Origin: Chondrosia reniformis
Lineage: Eukaryota > Porifera > Demospongiae > Chondrillida > Chondrillidae
Length of the DNA: 64,000 nucleotides
Direction: 5' to 3'
Assembly: GCA_947172415.1 (NCBI GenBank)
Contig: OX359200.1
Coordinates: 7,386,001 to 7,450,000 of the forward strand
Made by a program: the position numbers and the translations under genes. This document shows positions 13,901 through 28,400 of this stretch, one piece after another. The notes beneath the pieces were generated by a model. The model was not told the DNA's origin and searched no databases. It worked only from the letters and a program-made list of their open reading frames with translations. The number at the start of each line of letters is the position of its first letter. The stretch's first letter is position 1.

Positions 13901-15830
13901 GATGTGAAGCTTAAATTTGGTGTAGGCACTCACTGACATGTATGACACATTTACAAGGAGGATTTGAAATTTTTAAAAATCTGTATATACATTTGCTCTA
14001 TCTCTCACAATACATTAATTTCTTATATGATAATTTCAATGAACATTTGGTGCTATAACTCTACTAAATGGAATGATGTGAAGCTGAAATTTGGTGTAGG
14101 CACTCACAGACATGTATGAAACATTTCCAATGAGGATTTGAAATTTTCAAAAATCTTTACATTTGCCCTATCTCTCACAATACATTAATTTTGTATATCA
14201 GTATTTCAATGTACATTAGGTGCTATAACTCTACCAAATGGAATGATGTGAAGCTTAAATTTGGTGTAGGCACTCACAGACATGTATGACACATTTGCAA
14301 GGAGGATTTGAAATTTTTAAAAATCTTTATATACATTTGCCCTATCTCTCACAATACATTAATTTCGTATATGATAATTTCAATGAACATTTGGTGCTAT
14401 AACTCTACTAAATGGAATCATATGAAGCTTAAATTTGGTGTAGGCACTCACAGACATGTATAAAACATTTCCAATGAGGATTTGAAATTTTCAAAAATCT
14501 TTACATTTGACCTATCTCTCACAATACATTAATTTCGTATATCAGTATTTCAATGTACATTTGGTGCTTTAACTCTACCAAATGGAATAATATGAAGCTG
14601 AAATTTGGTGTAGGCACTCACAGACATGTATGAAACATTTCTAATGAGGATTTGAAATTTTTAAAAATCTTTACATTTGCCCTATCTCTCACAATACATT
14701 AATTTCGTATATCAGTATTTCAATGTACATTTGGTGCTATAACTCTACCAAATGGAATGATGTGAAGCTTAAATTTGGTGTAGGCACTCACAGACATGTA
14801 TGAAACATTTTCAATGAGGAATTGAAATTTTTATAAATCTTTACATTTGACCTATCTCTCACCATACATTAATTTCTTATATCAGTATTTCAATGTACAT
14901 TTGGTGCTATAACTCAACCAAATGGAATGATATGAAGTTTAATTTGGTGTAGGCATTCGCAGACATGTATGAAACATTTACAATGAGGATTTGAAATTTT
15001 CAAAAATCTTTACATTTGACCTATCTCTCACAATACATTAATTTCGTATATCAGTATTTCAATGTACATTTGGCGCTATAACTCTACCAAATGGAATCAT
15101 ATGTAGCTGAAATTTGGTGTAGGTACTCACAGACATGTATGAAACATTTACAAGGAGGATTTGAAATTTTCAAAAATCTTTACATTTGACCTATCTCTCA
15201 CAATACATTAATTTCGTATATCAGTATTTCAATGAACATTTGGTGCTTGAACTCTACCAAATGGAATAATATGAAGCTTAAATTTGGTGTAGGCACTCAC
15301 AGACATGTATGAAACATTTCCAATGAGGATTTGAAATTTTTATAAATCTTTACATTTGCCCTATCTCTCACAATACATTAATTTCTTATATCAGTATTTC
15401 AATGTACATTTGGTGCTATAACTCTACCAAATGGAATGATATGAAGCTTAAATTTGGTGTAGGCACTCACAGACATGTATGAAACATTTCCAATGAGGAT
15501 TTGAAATTTTTATAAATCTTTACATTTGCCCTATCTCTCACAATACATTAATTTCTTATATCAGTATTTCAATGTACATTTGGTGCTATAACTCTACCAA
15601 ATGGAATGATATGAAGCTTAAATTTGGTGTAGGCACTCACAGACATGTATGAAACATTTACAATGAGGATTTGAAATTTTTAAAAATCTTTACATTTGCC
15701 CTATCTCTCACAATACATTAATTTCGTATATGATAATTTCAATGAACATTTGGTGCTTTAACTCTACCAAATGAAATGATATGAAGCTTAAACTCACAGA
15801 CATGTATGAAACATTTCCAATAAGGTTTTA
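10980..15830. repeat. 170-bp satellite array, block 3
   Basis: Satellite monomers including variants with 'gctgtaactc', 'gacacattt' and an inserted 'tata' before 'catttgccc'. The order of variants matches the block at 16,971-22,330 almost base for base, so the two blocks are a recent duplication. No gene seen. Confidence 0.95.
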
Positions 15831-16970
15831 AAATTTTAATGTCTACCAAAATTTTTCTTATATCGCCATGCATTAAACTACTATACACCTCATAATTGCG
15901 TAATAGTAAAAATGTCCGACCTTGAGTAGGTAGAACGCAAAATGAGTACTATGTATATGAATCTGATAAACTAGAGCGCTTTCAAAGATTTCTTATACAC
16001 ATGTATATACACTTTGTAGTACTTGATTGTTGGTGAAGTAGTATTTTTCCATATAAACTATCTGGAAGCCGTTATAGTGAAATTTCGCCAATCGACAGCC
16101 AACGAAACTCCAAAGAAATAAAATTGGACCATACCGAACGCTACCATCCACGACGCTCAGAGGCCGGGATCGGTGGTAACGTTCAGCTTATCGAATCTGC
16201 CGAAGCAAATTACTACTGAGTTGAACTTTGGGTGTCACTTGCGTGAGAAGAACCAGTTCTTCTCGATATGGCCGACTCATATGAATCCTAAGATATCAGA
16301 TGCCAATCCCACATTACGTGGAACCCCCCCGAAATCCGGATTATTGGTGAGCACGTCTCTATGGCACCAACCGATTAGGAGACAGCTTCAGAGTCTAAGC
16401 GCTACCAACCCCTATGGGAACAGCTACCACCATAGGGATGTGTCCAGGTAGGCCTACTTTATAAGGTTTTGCGCTTCTATTTAAACAACAAAATTTCGAA
16501 AGAAAACGGTTGTGGTTGGCGCTATTCCATACTTAAGAATAGGGTATTTGCGAGAAAAATATAGTCCAAATATTTCAAGTTCATTACAGATCAAGGCATC
16601 GTTTCAAGCAATTTTGAAGGTATACTCAGTATTTGTGGTCCATCTCGAAACTGGGGAAAATGGATAAAACCCTGTGGGTGTCTTCATAGGCCGAGGAGAG
16701 GAGCTTTTCTGGTCCCACGTAGAAACGATTTTAGCGAGAGGTGTTCCGATATCAACGTTTAATACTATAACCAGCCACACTCAATTTCAAGTGCTGTAAA
16801 ACGATAATGGCTGCATACATCTATATAGACATCTTCTGATAACTGTGTTTAAGGTGCCTCTATGGGTTTCTAGTTGCCCCATGCATGTAAAAACCTTTAT
16901 AACTTGAGGTGTTCCGATAATTTGCATAATATTATCGCTTAATCTAAATAGTATACTGTCTTGTACTAGT
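15831..16970. repeat. Interspersed 1.1-kb module, copy 3
   Basis: Full-length module 5991 bp after copy 2. Its left flank reads 'tttttcttatatcg' and is shared with copy 4, while its right flank ('caattaagctt') is shared with copy 2, as expected for a tandem duplication with its edge inside a module-plus-array unit. The frame from 16173 to 16451 is identical to the other copies. Confidence 0.85.
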
Positions 16971-19900
16971 GTACATTTGGTGCTGTAACTCTATCAATTA
17001 AGCTTAAAGTTGGTGTAGGCACTCACAGACATGTATGAAACATTTCCAATGAGAATTTCAAATTTTTATAAATCTTTACATTTGCCCTATCTCTCACAAT
17101 ACATTAATTTCGTATATCAGTATTTCAATGTACATTTGGTGCTTTAACTCTACCAAATGGAATAATATGAAGCTGAAATTTGGTGTGGGCACTCACAGAC
17201 ATGTATGAAACATTTCCAATGAGAATTTGAAATTTTTAAAAATCTTTACATTTGACCTATCTCTCACAATACATTAATTTCGTATATCAGTATTTCAATG
17301 TACATTTGGCGCTATAACTCTACCAAATGGAATCATATGTAGCTTAAATTTGGTGTAGGCACTCACAGACATGTATGAAACATTTACAAGGAGGATTTGA
17401 AATTTTCAAAAATCTTTACATTTGCCCTATCTCTCACAATACATTAATTTCGTATATCAGTATTTCAATGTACATTTGGTGCTTTAACTGTACCAAATGG
17501 AATCATATGAAGCTGAAATTTGGTGTAGGCACTTACAGACATGTATGAAACATTTTCAAGGAGGATTTGAAATTTTTAAAAATCTTTACATTTGACCTAT
17601 CTCTCACAATACATTAATTTCGTATATCAGTATTTCAATGTACATTTGGTGCTGTAACTCTACCAAATGAAATGATATGAAGCTTAAATTTGGTGTAGGC
17701 ACTCACAGACATGTATGAAACATTTCCAATGAGGATTTGAAATTTTTATAAATCTTTACATTTGACCTATTTCTCACAATACATTAATTTCTTATATCAG
17801 TATTTCAATGTACATTTGGTGCTTTAACTCTTCCAAATGGAATAATATGAAGCTGAAATTTGGTGTAGGCACTCACAGACATGTATGAAACATTTCCAAT
17901 GAGGATTTGAAATTTTCAAAAATCTTTACATTTGCCCTATCTCTCACAATACATTAATTTTGTATATCAGTATTTCAATGTACATTTGGTGCTGTGACTC
18001 TACCAAATGGAATGATGTGAAGCTTAAATTTGGTGTAGGCACTCACAGACATGTATGACACATTTACAAGGAGGATTTGAAATTTTTAAAAATCTTTATA
18101 TACATTTGCCCTATCTCTCACAATACATTAATTTCTTATATGATAATTTCAATGAACATTTGGTGCTATAACTCTACTAAATGGAATCATATGAAGCTTA
18201 AATTTGGTGTAGGCACTCACAGACATGTATAAAACATTTCCAATGAGGATTTGAAATTTTCAAAAATCTTTACATTTGACCTATCTCTCACAATACATTA
18301 ATTTCGTATATCAGTATTTCAATGTACATTTGGTGCTTTAACTCTACCAAATGGAATAATATGAAGCTGAAATTTGGTGTAGGCACTCACAGACATGTAT
18401 GAAACATTTCCAATGAGGATTTGAAATTTTTAAAAATCTTTACATTTGCCCTATCTCTCACAATACATTAATTTCGTATATCAGTATTTCAATGTACATT
18501 TGGTGCTTTAACTCTACCAAATGGAATCATATGAAGCTGAAATTTGGTGTAGGCACTTACAGACATGTATGAAACATTTACAAGGTGGATTTGAAATTTT
18601 TAAAAATCTTTACATTTGACCTATTTCTCACAATACATTAATTTCTTATATCAGTATTTCAATGTACATTTGGTGCTTTAACTCTACCAAATGGAATAAT
18701 ATGAAGCTTAAATTTGGTGTAGGCACTCACAGACATGTATGAAACATTTCCAATGAGGATTTGAAATTTTCAAAAATCTTTACATTTGCCCTATCTCTCA
18801 CAATACATTAATTTTGTACAACAGTATTTCAATGTACATTTGGTGCTGTAACTCTACCAAATGGAATGATGTGAAGCTTAAATTTGGTGTAGGCACTCAC
18901 TGACATGTATGACACATTCACAAGGAGGATTTGAAATTTTTAAAAATCTTTATATACATTTGCCCTATCTCTCACAATACATTAATTTCTTATATGATAA
19001 TTTCAATGAACATTTGGTGCTATAACTCTACTAAATGGAATGATGTGAAGCTGAAATTTGGTGTAGGCACTCACAGACATGTATGAAACATTTCCAATGA
19101 GGATTTGAAATTTTTAAAAATCTTTACATTTGCCCTATCTCTCACAATACATTAATTTCGTATATCAGTATTTCAATGTACATTTGGTGCTGTAACTCTA
19201 CCAAATGGAATGATGTGAAGCTTAAATTTGGTGTAGGCACTCACAGACATGTATGAAACATTTCCAATGAGGATTTGAAATTTTCAAAAATCTTTACATT
19301 TGCCCTATCTCTCACAATACATTAATTTTGTATATCAGTATTTCAATGTACATTTGGTGCTGTAACTCTACCAAATGGAATGATGTGAAGCTTAAATTTG
19401 GTGTAGGCACTCACTGACATGTATGACACATTTACAAGGAGGATTTGAAATTTTTAAAAATCTTTACATTTGCCCTATCTCTCACAATACATTAATTTCG
19501 TATATCAGTATTTCAATGTACATTTGGTGCTGTAACTCTACCAAATGGAATGATGTGAAGCTTAAATTTGGTGTAGGCACTCACAGACATGTATGAAACA
19601 TTTCCAATGAGGATTTGAAATTTTCAAAAATCTTTACATTTGCCCTATCTCTCACAATACATTAATTTTGTATATCAGTATTTCAATGTACATTTGGTGC
19701 TGTAACTCTACCAAATGGAATGATGTGAAGCTTAAATTTGGTGTAGGCACTCACAGACATGTATGAAACATTTCCAATGAGGATTTGAAATTTTCAAAAA
19801 TCTTTACATTTGCCCTATCTCTCACAATACATTAATTTCGTATATCAGTATTTCAATGTACATTTGGTGCTGTAACTCTACCAAATGGAATGATGTGAAG

Positions 19901-22330
19901 CTTAAATTTGGTGTAGGCACTCACAGACATGTATGAAACATTTCCAATGAGGATTTGAAATTTTCAAAAATCTTTACATTTGCCCTATCTCTCACAATAC
20001 ATTAATTTTGTATATCAGTATTTCAATGTACATTTGGTGCTGTAACTCTACCAAATGGAATGATGTGAAGCTTAAATTTGGTGTAGGCACTCACTGACAT
20101 GTATGACACATTTACAAGGAGGATTTGAAATTTTTAAAAATCTGTATATACATTTGCTCTATCTCTCACAATACATTAATTTCTTATATGATAATTTCAA
20201 TGAACATTTGGTGCTATAACTCTACTAAATGGAATGATGTGAAGCTGAAATTTGGTGTAGGCACTCACAGACATGTATGAAACATTTCCAATGAGGATTT
20301 GAAATTTTCAAAAATCTTTACATTTGCCCTATCTCTCACAATACATTAATTTTGTATATCAGTATTTCAATGTACATTAGGTGCTATAACTCTACCAAAT
20401 GGAATGATGTGAAGCTTAAATTTGGTGTAGGCACTCACAGACATGTATGACACATTTGCAAGGAGGATTTGAAATTTTTAAAAATCTTTATATACATTTG
20501 CCCTATCTCTCACAATACATTAATTTCGTATATGATAATTTCAATGAACATTTGGTGCTATAACTCTACTAAATGGAATCATATGAAGCTTAAATTTGGT
20601 GTAGGCACTCACAGACATGTATAAAACATTTCCAATGAGGATTTGAAATTTTCAAAAATCTTTACATTTGACCTATCTCTCACAATACATTAATTTCGTA
20701 TATCAGTATTTCAATGTACATTTGGTGCTTTAACTCTACCAAATGGAATAATATGAAGCTGAAATTTGGTGTAGGCACTCACAGACATGTATGAAACATT
20801 TCTAATGAGGATTTGAAATTTTTAAAAATCTTTACATTTGCCCTATCTCTCACAATACATTAATTTCGTATATCAGTATTTCAATGTACATTTGGTGCTA
20901 TAACTCTACCAAATGGAATGATGTGAAGCTTAAATTTGGTGTAGGCACTCACAGACATGTATGAAACATTTTCAATGAGGAATTGAAATTTTTATAAATC
21001 TTTACATTTGACCTATCTCTCACCATACATTAATTTCTTATATCAGTATTTCAATGTACATTTGGTGCTATAACTCAACCAAATGGAATGATATGAAGTT
21101 TAATTTGGTGTAGGCATTCGCAGACATGTATGAAACATTTACAATGAGGATTTGAAATTTTCAAAAATCTTTACATTTGACCTATCTCTCACAATACATT
21201 AATTTCGTATATCAGTATTTCAATGTACATTTGGTGCTATAACTCTACCAAATGGAATGATGTGAAGCTTAAATTTGGTGTAGGCACTCACAGACATGTA
21301 TGAAACATTTTCAATGAGGAATTGAAATTTTTATAAATCTTTACATTTGACCTATCTCTCACCATACATTAATTTCTTATATCAGTATTTCAATGTACAT
21401 TTGGTGCTATAACTCAACCAAATGGAATGATATGAAGTTTAATTTGGTGTAGGCATTCGCAGACATGTATGAAACATTTACAATGAGGATTTGAAATTTT
21501 CAAAAATCTTTACATTTGACCTATCTCTCACAATACATTAATTTCGTATATCAGTATTTCAATGTACATTTGGCGCTATAACTCTACCAAATGGAATCAT
21601 ATGTAGCTGAAATTTGGTGTAGGTACTCACAGACATGTATGAAACATTTACAAGGAGGATTTGAAATTTTCAAAAATCTTTACATTTGACCTATCTCTCA
21701 CAATACATTAATTTCGTATATCAGTATTTCAATGAACATTTGGTGCTTGAACTCTACCAAATGGAATAATATGAAGCTTAAATTTGGTGTAGGCACTCAC
21801 AGACATGTATGAAACATTTCCAATGAGGATTTGAAATTTTTATAAATCTTTACATTTGCCCTATCTCTCACAATACATTAATTTCTTATATCAGTATTTC
21901 AATGTACATTTGGTGCTATAACTCTACCAAATGGAATGATATGAAGCTTAAATTTGGTGTAGGCACTCACAGACATGTATGAAACATTTCCAATGAGGAT
22001 TTGAAATTTTTATAAATCTTTACATTTGCCCTATCTCTCACAATACATTAATTTCTTATATCAGTATTTCAATGTACATTTGGTGCTATAACTCTACCAA
22101 ATGGAATGATATGAAGCTTAAATTTGGTGTAGGCACTCACAGACATGTATGAAACATTTACAATGAGGATTTGAAATTTTTAAAAATCTTTACATTTGCC
22201 CTATCTCTCACAATACATTAATTTCGTATATGATAATTTCAATGAACATTTGGTGCTTTAACTCTACCAAATGAAATGATATGAAGCTTAAACTCACAGA
22301 CATGTATGAAACATTTCCAATAAGGTTTTA
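16971..22330. repeat. 170-bp satellite array, block 4
   Basis: Near-identical to block 3 but 509 bp longer, which is three monomers. One extra piece is visible as a direct duplication of a two-monomer segment near 21,076 and 21,416 (spacing 339-340 bp). No gene seen. Confidence 0.95.
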
Positions 22331-23469
22331 AAATTTTAATGTCTACCAAAATTTTTCTTATATCGCCATGCATTAAACTACTATACACCTCATAATTGCG
22401 TAATAGTAAAAATGTCCGACCTTGAGTAGGTAGAACGCAAAATGAGTACTATGTATATGAATCTGATAAGCTAGAGCGCTTTCAAAGATTTCTTATACAC
22501 ATGTATATACACTTTGTAGTACTTGATTGTTGGTGAAGTAGTATTTTTCCATATAAACTATCTGGAAGCCGTTATAGTGAAATTTCGCCAATCGACAGCC
22601 AACGAAACTCCAAAGAAATAAAATTGGACCATACCGAACGCTACCATCCACGACGCTCAGAGGCCGGGATCGGTGGTAACGTTCAGCTTATCGAATCTGC
22701 CGAAGCAAATTACTACTGAGTTGAACTTTGGGTGTCACTTGCGTGAGAAGAACCAGTTCTTCTCGATATGGCCGACTCATATGAATCCTAAGATATCAGA
22801 TGCCAATCCCACATTACGTGGAACCCCCCCGAAATCCGGATTATTGGTGAGCACGTCTCTATGGCACCAACCGATTAGGAGACAGCTTCAGAGTCTAAGC
22901 GCTACCAACCCCTATGGGAACAGCTACCACCATAGGGATGTGTCCAGGTAGGCCTACTTTATAAGGTTTTGCGCTTCTATTTAAACAACAAAATTTCGAA
23001 AGAAAACGGTTGTGGTTGGCGCTATTCCATACTTAAGAATAGGGTATTTGCGAGAAAAATATAGTCCAAATATTTCAAGTTCATTACAGATCAAGGCATC
23101 GTTTCAAGCAATTTTGAAGGTATACTCAGTATTTGTGGTCCATCTCGAAACTGGGAAAAATGGATAAAACCCTGTGGGTGTCTTCATAGGCCGAGGAGAG
23201 GAGCTTTTCTGGTCCCACGTAGAAACGATTTTAGCGAGAGGTGTTCCGATATCAACGTTTAATACTATAACCAGCCACACTCAATTTCAAGTGCTGTAAA
23301 ACGATAATGGCTGCATACATCTATATAGACATCTTCTGATAACTGTGTTTAAGGTGCCTCTATGGGTTTCTAGTTGCCCCATGCATGTAAAAACTTTATA
23401 ACTTGAGGTGTTCCGATAATTTGCATAATATTATCGCACGATCTAAATAGTATACTGTCTTGTACTAGT
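22331..23469. repeat. Interspersed 1.1-kb module, copy 4
   Basis: Full-length module, 6500 bp after copy 3, with a one-base deletion near its right end. The open frame from 22673 to 22951 is unchanged. Confidence 0.85.
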
Positions 23470-26400
23470 GTACATTTGGTGCTGTAACTCTATCAAAAAA
23501 GCTTAAAGTTGGTGTAGGCACTCACAGACATGTATGAAACATTTCCAATGAGAATTTCAAATTTTTATAAATCTTCACATTTGCCCTATCTCTCACAATA
23601 CATTAATTTCGTATATCAGTATTTCAATGTACATTTGGTGCTTTAACTCTACCAAATGGAATAATATGAAGCTGAAATTTGGTGTAGGCACTCACAGACA
23701 TGTATGAAACATTTCCAATGAGGATTTGAAATTTTTATAAATCTTTACATTTGCCCTATCTCTCACCATACATTAATTTCTTATATCAGTATTTCAATGT
23801 ACATTTGGTGCTTTAACTCTACCAAATGGAATAATATGAAGCTTAAATTTGGTGTAGGTACTCACAGACATGTATGAAACATTTACAATGAGGATTTGAA
23901 ATTTTCAAAAATCTTTACATTTGCCCTATCTCTCACAATACATTAATTTCGTATATCAGTATTTCAATGTACATTTGGTGCTGTAACTCTATCAAATGAA
24001 ATGATATGAAGCTTAAATTTGGTGTAGGCACTCACAGACATGTATGAAACATTTACAAGGAGGATTTGAAATTTTTAAAAATCTTTACATTTGACCTATC
24101 TCTCACAATACATTAATTTAGTATATCAGTATTTCAATGTACATTTGGTGCTTTAACTCTACCAAATGGAATAATATGAAGCTTAAATTTGGTGTAGGTA
24201 CTCACAGACATGTATGAAACATTTCCAATGAGGATTTGAAATTTTTAAAAATCTTTACATTTGCCCTATCTCTCACAATACATTAATTTCGTATATCAGT
24301 ATTTCAATGTACATTTGGTGCTGTAACTCTATCAAATGGAATGATATGAAGCTTAAATTTGGTGTAGGCACTCACAGACATGTATGAAACATTTCCAATG
24401 AGGATTTGAAATTTTTAAAAATCTTTACATTTGCCCTATCTCTCACAATACATTAATTTCGTATATCAGTATTTCAATGTACATTTGGTGCTGTAACTCT
24501 ATCAAATGAAATGATATGAAGCTTAAATTTGGTGTAGGCACTCACAGACATGTATGAAACATTTCCAATGAGGATTTGAAATTTTTATAAATCTTTACAT
24601 TTGCCCTATCTCTCACAATACATTAATTTTGTATATCAGTATTTCAATGTACATTTGGCGCTATAACTCAACCAAATGGAATAATATGAAGCTGAAATTT
24701 GGTGTAGGCACTCACAGACATGTATGAAACATTTCCAATGAGAATTTGAAATTTTTAAAAATCTTTACATTTGCCCTATCTCTCACAATACATTAATTTT
24801 GTATATCAGTATTTCAATGAACATTTGGTGCTGTATCTTTACCAAATGGAATGATATGAAGCTTAAATTTGGTGTAGGCACTCACAGACATGTATGAAAC
24901 ATTTCCAATGAGGATTTGAAATTTTTATAAATCTTTACATTTGCCTTATCTCTCACAATACATTAATTTCGTATATGATAATTTCAATGAACATTTCGTG
25001 CTGTAACTCTATCAAATGAAATGATATGAAGCTTAAATTTGGTGTAGGCACTCACAGACATGTAAGAAACATTTACAATGAGAATTTGAAATTTTTATAA
25101 ATCTTTACATTTGCCCTATCTCTCACAATACATTAATTTCGTATATCAGTTTTTCAATGTACATTTGGTGCTATAACTCTATCAAATGGAATCATATGAA
25201 GCTTAAATTTGGTGTAGGCACTCACAGACATGTATGAAACATTTACAAGGAGGATTTGAAATTTTTAAAAATCTTTATATACATTTGCCCTATCTCTCAC
25301 AATACATTAATTTCGTATATGATAATTTCAATGAACATATGGTGCTGTAACTCTACCAAATGGAATGATATGAAGCTTAAATTTGGTGTAGGCACTCACA
25401 GACATGTATGAAACATTTACAATGAGGATTTGAAATTTTTATAAATCTTTACATTTGCCCTATCTCTCACAATACATTAATTTCGTATATCAGTTTTTCA
25501 ATGTACATTTGGTGCTTTAACTCTACCAAATGGAATAATATGAAGCTTAAATTTGGTGTAGGCACTCACAGACATGTATGAAACATTTCCAATGAGGATT
25601 TGAAATTTTTATAAATCTTTACATTTGCCCTATCTCTCACAATACATTAATTTCGTATATCAGTATTTCAATGTACATTTGGTGCTTTAACTCTACCAAA
25701 TGGAATAATATGAAGCTTAAATTTGGTGTAGGCACTCACAGACATGTATGAAACATTTTCAATGAGGATTTGAAATTTTTATAAATCTTTACATTTGACC
25801 TATTTCTCACAATACATTAATTTCGTATATCAGTATTTCAATGAACATTTGGTGCTATAACTCTACCAAATGGAATGATATGAAGCTTAAATTTGGTGTA
25901 GGCACTCACAGACATGTATGAAACATTTACAATGAGGATTTGAAATTTTTATAAATCTTTACATTTGCCCTATCTCTCACAATACATTAATTTCGTATAT
26001 CAGTATTTCAATGTACATTTGGTGCTTTAACTCTACCAAATGGAATAATATGAAGCTTAAATTTGGTGTAGGCACTCACAGACATGTATGAAACATTTCC
26101 AATGAGGATTTGAAATTTTTATAAATCTTTACATTTGCCCTATCTCTCACAATACATTAATTTCGTATATCAGTATTTCAATGTACATTTGGTGCTTTAA
26201 CTCTACCAAATGGAATAATATGAAGCTTAAATTTGGTGTAGGCACTCACAGACATGTATGAAACATTTTCAATGAGGATTTGAAATTTTTATAAATCTTT
26301 ACATTTGCCCTATCTCTCACAATACATTAATTTCGTATATCAGTATTTCAATGAACATTTGGTGCTTTAACTCTACCAAATGGAATGATATGAAGCTTAA

Positions 26401-26838
26401 ATTTGGTGTAGGTACTCACAGACATGTATGAAACATTTCCAATGAGAATTTCAAATTTTTATAAATCTTTACATTTGCCCTATCTCTCACAATACATTAA
26501 TTTTGTATATCAGTATTTCAATGTACATTTGGTGCTATAACTCTACCAAATGGAATCATATGTAGCTTAAATTTGGTGTAGGCACTCACAGACATGTATG
26601 AAACATTTACAATGAGGATTTGAAATTTTTAAAAATCTTATACATTTGCCCTATCTCTCACAATACATTAATTTCGTATATGATAATTTCAATGAACATT
26701 TGGTGCTGTAACTCTACCAAATGGAATGATATGAAGCTTAAATTTGGTGTAGGCACTCACAGGCATGTATGAAACATTTCCAAAGAGGTTTGGAAATTTT
26801 TATAAATCTTAACATTTGCCCTATCTCTCACAATACAT
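23470..26838. repeat. 170-bp satellite array, block 5
   Basis: Satellite array of the same monomer with its own order of variants, for example alternating 'gctttaactc' and 'gctataactc' types. An approximately 510-bp repetition is visible around 25,480-26,340. No gene seen. Confidence 0.95.
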
Positions 26839-27926
26839 ACACCTCATAATTGCGTAATAGTAAAAATGTCCGACCGTGAGAAGGTAGAACTCAAATATTC
26901 AGTACTATGTATATGAATCTGATAAACTAGAGCGCTTTCAAAGATTTCTTATACACATGGATATATACTTTGTAGTACTTGATTGTTGGTGAAGTAGTAT
27001 CTTTCCATATAAACTATCTGGAAGCCGTTATAGTGAAATTTCGCCAATCGACAGCCAACGAAACTCCAAAGAAATAAAATTGGACCATACCGAACGCTAC
27101 CATCCACGACGCTCAGAGGCCGGGATCGGTGGTAACGTTCAGCTTATCGAATCTGCCGAAGCAAATTACTACTGAGTTGAACTTTGGGTGTCACTTGCGT
27201 GAGAAGAACCAGTTCTTCTCGATATGGCCGACTCATATGAATCCTAAGATATCAGATGCCAATCCCACATTACGTGGAACCCCCCCGAAATCCGGATTAT
27301 TGGTGAGCACGTCTCTATGGCACCAACCGATTAGGAGACAGCTTCAGAGTCTAAGCGCTACCAACCCCTATGGGAACAGCTACCACCATAGGGATGTGTC
27401 CAGGTAGGCCTACTTTATAAGGTTTTGCGCTTCTATTTAAACAACAAAATTTCGAAAGAAAACGGTTGTGGTTGGCGCTATTCCATACTTAAGAATAGGG
27501 TATTTGCGAGAAAAATATAGTCCAAATATTTCAAGTTCATTACAGATCAAGGCATCGTTTCAAGCAATTTTGAAGGTATACTCAGTATTTGTGGTCCATC
27601 TCGAAACTGGGAAAAATGGATAAAACCCTGTGGGTGTCTTCATAGGCCGAGGAGAGGAGCTTTTCTGGTCCCACGTAGAAACGATTTTAGCGAGAGGTGT
27701 TCCGATATCAACGTTTAAAACTATAACCAGCCACACTCAATTTCAAGTGCTGTAAAACGATAATGGCTGCATACATCTATATAGACATCTTCTGATAACT
27801 GTGTTTAAGGTGCCTCTATGGGTTTCTAGTTGCCCCATGCATGTAAAAACCTTTATAACTTGAGGTGTTCCGATAATTTGCATAATATTATCGCTCAATC
27901 TAAATAGTATACTGTCTTGTACTAGT
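26839..27926. repeat. Interspersed 1.1-kb module, copy 5 (short left flank)
   Basis: Starts within the module at 'acacctcataattgcg' directly after a truncated satellite monomer ('caatacat'), so about 60 bp of the left end found in copies 1-4 are missing. It shares the 'gaccgtgagaagg' variant only with copy 6, marking a second subfamily. The frame from 27129 to 27407 is identical to the other copies. Confidence 0.85.
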
Positions 27927-28400
27927 GTACATTTGGTGCTGTAACTCTATCAATAAAGCTTAAAGTTGGTGTAGGGACTCACAGACATGTATGAAACATT
28001 TCCAATGAGGATTTGAAATTTTTATAAATCTTTACATTTGCCCTATCTCTCACAATACATTAATTTCGTATATCAGTATTTCAATGAACATTTGGTGCTT
28101 TAACTCTACCAAATGGAATGATATGAAGCTTAAATTTGGTGTAGGTACTCACAGACATGTATGAAACATTTCCAATGAGGATTTGAAATTTTTATAAATC
28201 TTTACATTTGCCCTATCTCTCACAATACATTAATTTTGTATATCAGTATTTCAATGTACATTTGGTGCTATAACTCTACCAAATGGAATCATATGAAGCT
28301 TAAATTTGGTGTAGGCACTCACAGGCATGTATGAAACATTTCCAAAGAGGTTTGGAAATTTTTATAAATCTTAACATTTGCCCTATCTCTCACAATACAT
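27927..28400. repeat. Satellite remnant between modules 5 and 6
   Basis: Fewer than three 170-bp monomers, making this the shortest spacer between modules. The last monomer carries the 'aggcatgtatg' variant that also precedes module 5, so modules 5 and 6 with their left flanks arose by one local duplication of about 1.56 kb. Confidence 0.9.
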
